Below, piece by piece: positions 40,786 through 43,548 of a stretch of DNA of 43,548 nucleotides. The stretch's first letter is position 1. Every line of letters starts with the position of its first letter. Below the pieces are notes generated by a model, which searched no databases, was not told the DNA's origin, and saw only the letters and a program-made list of their open reading frames with translations. The position numbers and the translations under genes are program-made. Source of the stretch: Candidatus Hydrogenedentota bacterium (GTDB lineage: Bacteria > Hydrogenedentota > Hydrogenedentia > Hydrogenedentales > CAILVY01); assembly GCA_903837785.1 (NCBI GenBank), contig CAILVY010000068.1, positions 1-43,548 of the forward strand. Reading direction: 5' to 3'.

Positions 40786-41880
40786 ATGCGGAAGAGAATC
40801 CTGAAGATTGCGGCATGCGTGTTGTTGGCGATCGTCGTGCTTCTGTGGGCGAACAAGGCCCACCGGGATGCGCATTACTTCGACAATTACGACCCGGCCG
40901 CGCCACTCAACCTGACGATCCTCGGCAAGGAAGAGGTGAACAAGGACACGCCCGAAAAGGGTTACGTCATCACCGCATTCACTTTCGACGGATACGCGGG
41001 CGAGCGGGTGCCCGCGTTGATTTCCGAGCCGATGAAGCGGCCGTCCGGCAAGTTCCCCGTGATCATCTTCCTGCACGGCGTCGGCCAGAACAAGAAAGCC
41101 TTGCGCCAGCTCACGGCGCCATTCAATCAGGCGGGATTCGTCTTCGTGTGCTTTGATCAGTACATGCAGGGCGAACGCAAGCTGGCAAAGGGCACGCCCA
41201 TCCTGCGCTTCCTCAAGGCGTTTCAGGAACGGCCCGCGAAGACGATTAACGAGACGCGGCGGCTTGTCGACTATCTGGAGACCCGGTCCGACATCGATCC
41301 GAAGCGCATCTATCTCCTCGGGGCCAGCTACGGCGCGGTCATGGGCAGCACCGTGCTGGCGAGGGACAAGCGGATCGCGGGCGGCGCGCTCGTGTACGGG
41401 GGCGGCGACTTCTCAAAGCTGCTCGATTCCTATACAAATCATCTCGCCGTCGCGGTCGGACTGCAGCTCATTGACGGCAAAAACATCGATCCGGAGAAGG
41501 GGGCCTTGCCCACGTTGTCCGTCAATCAGGACTTTGTCGCGCGGTCGGTCCTGTCCTGCGTCATTCCCGTTGCGCGGTATTTCCTGGGGGCGGCCGACCC
41601 GATTCACTACGTCGATCAGATTGCGCCGACGCCCGTCTACTTTCAGAACGGCTCCCATGACGTGATGGTTCCCGCCAAGGCGGGCAAGGCCCTGCAGGAT
41701 GCGGCGGGGGAGCCCAAGAAGATCACGTGGTACGATTCGGATCACGTGGGCATCAATCTGGAAGACACGAAGCGCGTTCTGGCCGACGATCTGCGCTGGT
41801 TTCTGGAGCTGGATGCGCCGTTTCGAAGTCCGGAAGAACAGGTGAAAGAACTGCCGCGATTTGAGATGGACAAGCTTTGA
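40786..41880 (+). CDS. exported alpha/beta hydrolase, dienelactone-hydrolase type (364 aa)
   Basis: The N-terminus MRKRILKIAACVLLAIVVLL is a membrane anchor or uncleaved signal. The fold is an alpha/beta hydrolase: PVIIFLHGVG (oxyanion region, His97-Gly98), LLGASYGAVMG with nucleophile Ser181, NGSHDVMVP with the likely acid, and YDSDHVGIN with the likely catalytic His. Such enzymes cleave esters, for example acetyl groups on glycans, or lactones; the substrate is unknown. AAGGAAG lies 5 bases before the ATG at 40786. It follows fkp closely, so deacylation of a fucose-containing glycan is an attractive but unproved role. It converges on the next gene with a 30-base gap. Confidence 0.82.
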   Translation: MRKRILKIAACVLLAIVVLLWANKAHRDAHYFDNYDPAAPLNLTILGKEEVNKDTPEKGYVITAFTFDGYAGERVPALISEPMKRPSGKFPVIIFLHGVGQNKKALRQLTAPFNQAGFVFVCFDQYMQGERKLAKGTPILRFLKAFQERPAKTINETRRLVDYLETRSDIDPKRIYLLGASYGAVMGSTVLARDKRIAGGALVYGGGDFSKLLDSYTNHLAVAVGLQLIDGKNIDPEKGALPTLSVNQDFVARSVLSCVIPVARYFLGAADPIHYVDQIAPTPVYFQNGSHDVMVPAKAGKALQDAAGEPKKITWYDSDHVGINLEDTKRVLADDLRWFLELDAPFRSPEEQVKELPRFEMDKL

Positions 41881-41910
41881 GCGCAGCCCCGCGGCCGTGT
41901 CAGCACCGCC

Positions 41911-43548
41911 TCATCGGGGAACTTCCTGATACAGCGTGTGCCCGTTGGCGGCGAGCTTGGCGACGGCCCATGGGGCGGCCTTCGGGTCGGAGAAGCGGAA
42001 AAGCACATCCTGGGATTGATAGGGGGGCACGGACACGGCGGCGCGCCGGGGCAGGACGGACACGGCGGGCAATTCCCCCAGCTCGGGCCAGAATTCCGAG
42101 GTCGTAATGAGGTCAAGGAAGCCCTCGGCGGGAATGCCGCCCTTGTTCTGAATCGTGATCTTCACTTGGGACTCGTTGCGCGAGACGGAAAGGGCGAGCG
42201 GTTCCGGATGCACTTCGAGAACGTCGCGGTAGATCTGGTCTCGATACGTCGTCCAGGCCACGATTCCGCCCGTGCTGTCTTCCGGTTTGGCGCGCAGCAC
42301 GGACACGTCCTGCCGTGCAAACTCGCCGGGCTTGAGGTTGTAGTAGAACTGCCCCGGGCCGAGGCTCCAGCCGTCGGATGCCTGAAGATAAACGATGCCC
42401 TCGACGGACGCGTCCGTCAGGTTGTTCGAGATGAGCGCCTCAATCTTGGCATCGCCTTCGTCCACGGTGCCCCGGAGCAGGACGCTGACGGGCTGGAAGC
42501 CCAGGGGGGCCGCCCCAGTATTGTGCTGATAGAAACGGCTGTGGACCGCGCCAAAGACATCGGCCGCGGGTCCCAGCGGCGCCTTGTCGCCGTGCGGGAA
42601 GCGTGTGCCGGGCAACAGCCACAGCGACTCGATGGAATAGCCGGTCACCCGATGTTCGAGAACGCCATCGGCCAGCGTCAAGGCCTTCCCCGGCGCTTCC
42701 AGAAGGTTTGTCCGGGACGCTGAAGTCAGCGGGGTGAAGCAGCGCAGCGTGCCCTCCCAGGGCCGCCCCGTGCTCTCCCACGCGCGCACGACAAGCCCGT
42801 TGCGCGGATGGCCCGTCTCGGACTGCATCGCGGCCAGGGGATAGCCCGCGGGTTTGACGGCGCTGACGATCAGACTGGAAGGCGTGACTTCGAGGAAACT
42901 CTGCGTGGCGGGTTGCCGGCCCGCGTGGAGCGTGCTGACGGCCGCCTGCAGCGGCTCGTTGAATCCGCGCGCCTCCCGCGGCACGCCCGCGTCACGCCAG
43001 TCCCCCTCGAAGGGATAGAGGGCATAGCGGAACGACAGAACGCCTGGCACGGCGGTTCCACGGGCAAGCCCGAGCATCAGGGCGCCATCGCTTTCGACGC
43101 TGCACAGGCGCGCGCCGTTGAAGAGGACGGCAAAGCCGTGCTCCGGTTGCGGCAGGGCCGTGTCCGGCACATAGGCGGACGGGGGAATCGCATAGAGGCC
43201 GCGCGTCGCGACGGCATCGGCAAACTCACTCGTGAGCACGGCGGTGCGGTCCGGCAAGAGTCCCGCGAGAATCAGCGTGGGCACGGGACGGCAGCCTTCC
43301 GGCACGCCGGAATCTTCCACGAAGAGCACAGTTCCTTGCTGCAAGTGGCCGGTGAATTCCTTGGCCTGTTCCTCGCCGAGGGACTTGATCAGCTTGGCGC
43401 AGAGCGTATTCTGTTGCGGGTTGCCGAGTACGATGCGCATCGAGACAGTGCCATCGAGCGCGTTGTTGAGATCCTGGAACTCCGTCGAGTCGGTCCACAG
43501 GAAGTCGGGCTTCTTGGGCGTGTCGGAGACGGCGGTGACGGGGATGAC
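41911..43548 (-). CDS. large hypothetical protein, 5' end outside window
   Basis: The open frame has no stop from the window edge to its TGA region at 41911, giving at least 546 residues, so the true start lies beyond base 43548; the Met at 43440 is internal. The visible part begins VIPVTAVSDTPKKPDFLW and is rich in beta strands (LSVSRNESQVKITIQNKGG, DASVEGIVYLQASDGWSLGP), with C-terminal stretches that read like immunoglobulin-type or CARDB-like domains of secreted proteins. LPGTRFPHGDKAPLGPAADVF and RCFTPLTSAS are other notable stretches. I recognise no enzyme motif and assign no function. Export is likely from the domain style, but the signal region is not visible. Confidence 0.65.
   Translation of the reverse strand, partial: VIPVTAVSDTPKKPDFLWTDSTEFQDLNNALDGTVSMRIVLGNPQQNTLCAKLIKSLGEEQAKEFTGHLQQGTVLFVEDSGVPEGCRPVPTLILAGLLPDRTAVLTSEFADAVATRGLYAIPPSAYVPDTALPQPEHGFAVLFNGARLCSVESDGALMLGLARGTAVPGVLSFRYALYPFEGDWRDAGVPREARGFNEPLQAAVSTLHAGRQPATQSFLEVTPSSLIVSAVKPAGYPLAAMQSETGHPRNGLVVRAWESTGRPWEGTLRCFTPLTSASRTNLLEAPGKALTLADGVLEHRVTGYSIESLWLLPGTRFPHGDKAPLGPAADVFGAVHSRFYQHNTGAAPLGFQPVSVLLRGTVDEGDAKIEALISNNLTDASVEGIVYLQASDGWSLGPGQFYYNLKPGEFARQDVSVLRAKPEDSTGGIVAWTTYRDQIYRDVLEVHPEPLALSVSRNESQVKITIQNKGGIPAEGFLDLITTSEFWPELGELPAVSVLPRRAAVSVPPYQSQDVLFRFSDPKAAPWAVAKLAANGHTLYQEVPR

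Noticed and set aside
1..43548. CRISPR arrays, insertion sequences and prophage
   Set aside because: No regularly spaced repeats of CRISPR type, no transposase or integrase motif and no phage structural gene were found; intergenic gaps are mostly short.

Overview
This GC-rich, gene-dense window looks like chromosomal DNA from a Gram-negative-type, saprophytic bacterium of the Hydrogenedentota / Lentisphaerota / Planctomycetota kind. Four things point there: two tandem pilin-like genes with a type IV leader and a C-terminal H-x10-DG block, Tat-exported sugar isomerase and Gfo/Idh/MocA proteins, very large secreted glycosidase-like proteins, and an Fkp-type fucose salvage enzyme. The lineage is an inference from gene content. 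There is no rRNA or tRNA, and I found no insertion sequence, CRISPR array, phage gene or recognisable transcription factor.

Layout. 1-12.9 kb: the tail of a rubrerythrin-like gene, then a carbohydrate region. It holds a secreted glycosidase-like protein (-), an operon of an L-arabinokinase-like GHMP kinase, a DMT-family transporter and a 990-residue secreted multidomain protein (+), a 1076-residue secreted six-hairpin-type protein followed by a small membrane protein (-), and a Tat-exported sugar isomerase-like TIM barrel (+). 12.9-28.3 kb: fifteen genes all on the minus strand. In transcription order they are a glycosyltransferase, a WecA/MraY-type phosphosugar transferase and an O-antigen-ligase-like protein (surface polysaccharide); an M24 peptidase, efp, accB and accC; hisF; hisI-trpE-trpG; a tail-anchored unknown protein; and tatC-tatB-cysK. 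28.3-31.2 kb: two paralogous pilin-like genes (+), each with its own leader region. 31.2-33.8 kb: an LpxH-like phosphoesterase (-) divergent from a glycyl-radical-enzyme activase and a double split-barrel flavin-type protein (+). 33.9-43.5 kb: a Tat-exported dehydrogenase and secreted HEAT-repeat protein operon (-), a bifunctional fucokinase/GDP-fucose pyrophosphorylase and an exported alpha/beta hydrolase (+), and a partial large protein running off the right edge (-).

How the parts may fit together: secreted glycosidase-like proteins could release sugars. Two different GHMP kinases (L-arabinose type and L-fucose type) could phosphorylate salvaged L-sugars, and the fucose enzyme would convert its product directly to GDP-fucose for glycan synthesis by the polysaccharide genes. 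The tatBC genes encode the export route required by the two twin-arginine proteins seen here.

The most interesting points are the bacterial relative of the plant arabinokinase domain beside a transporter; the paired pilin-like genes with similarly spaced promoters and hairpin-containing leaders; a structured hisI-trpEG leader that may encode a short peptide with one His and one Trp codon; an activase with no glycyl radical enzyme nearby, translationally coupled to a flavin-type protein; and a small family of GC-rich palindromic repeats at gene ends.
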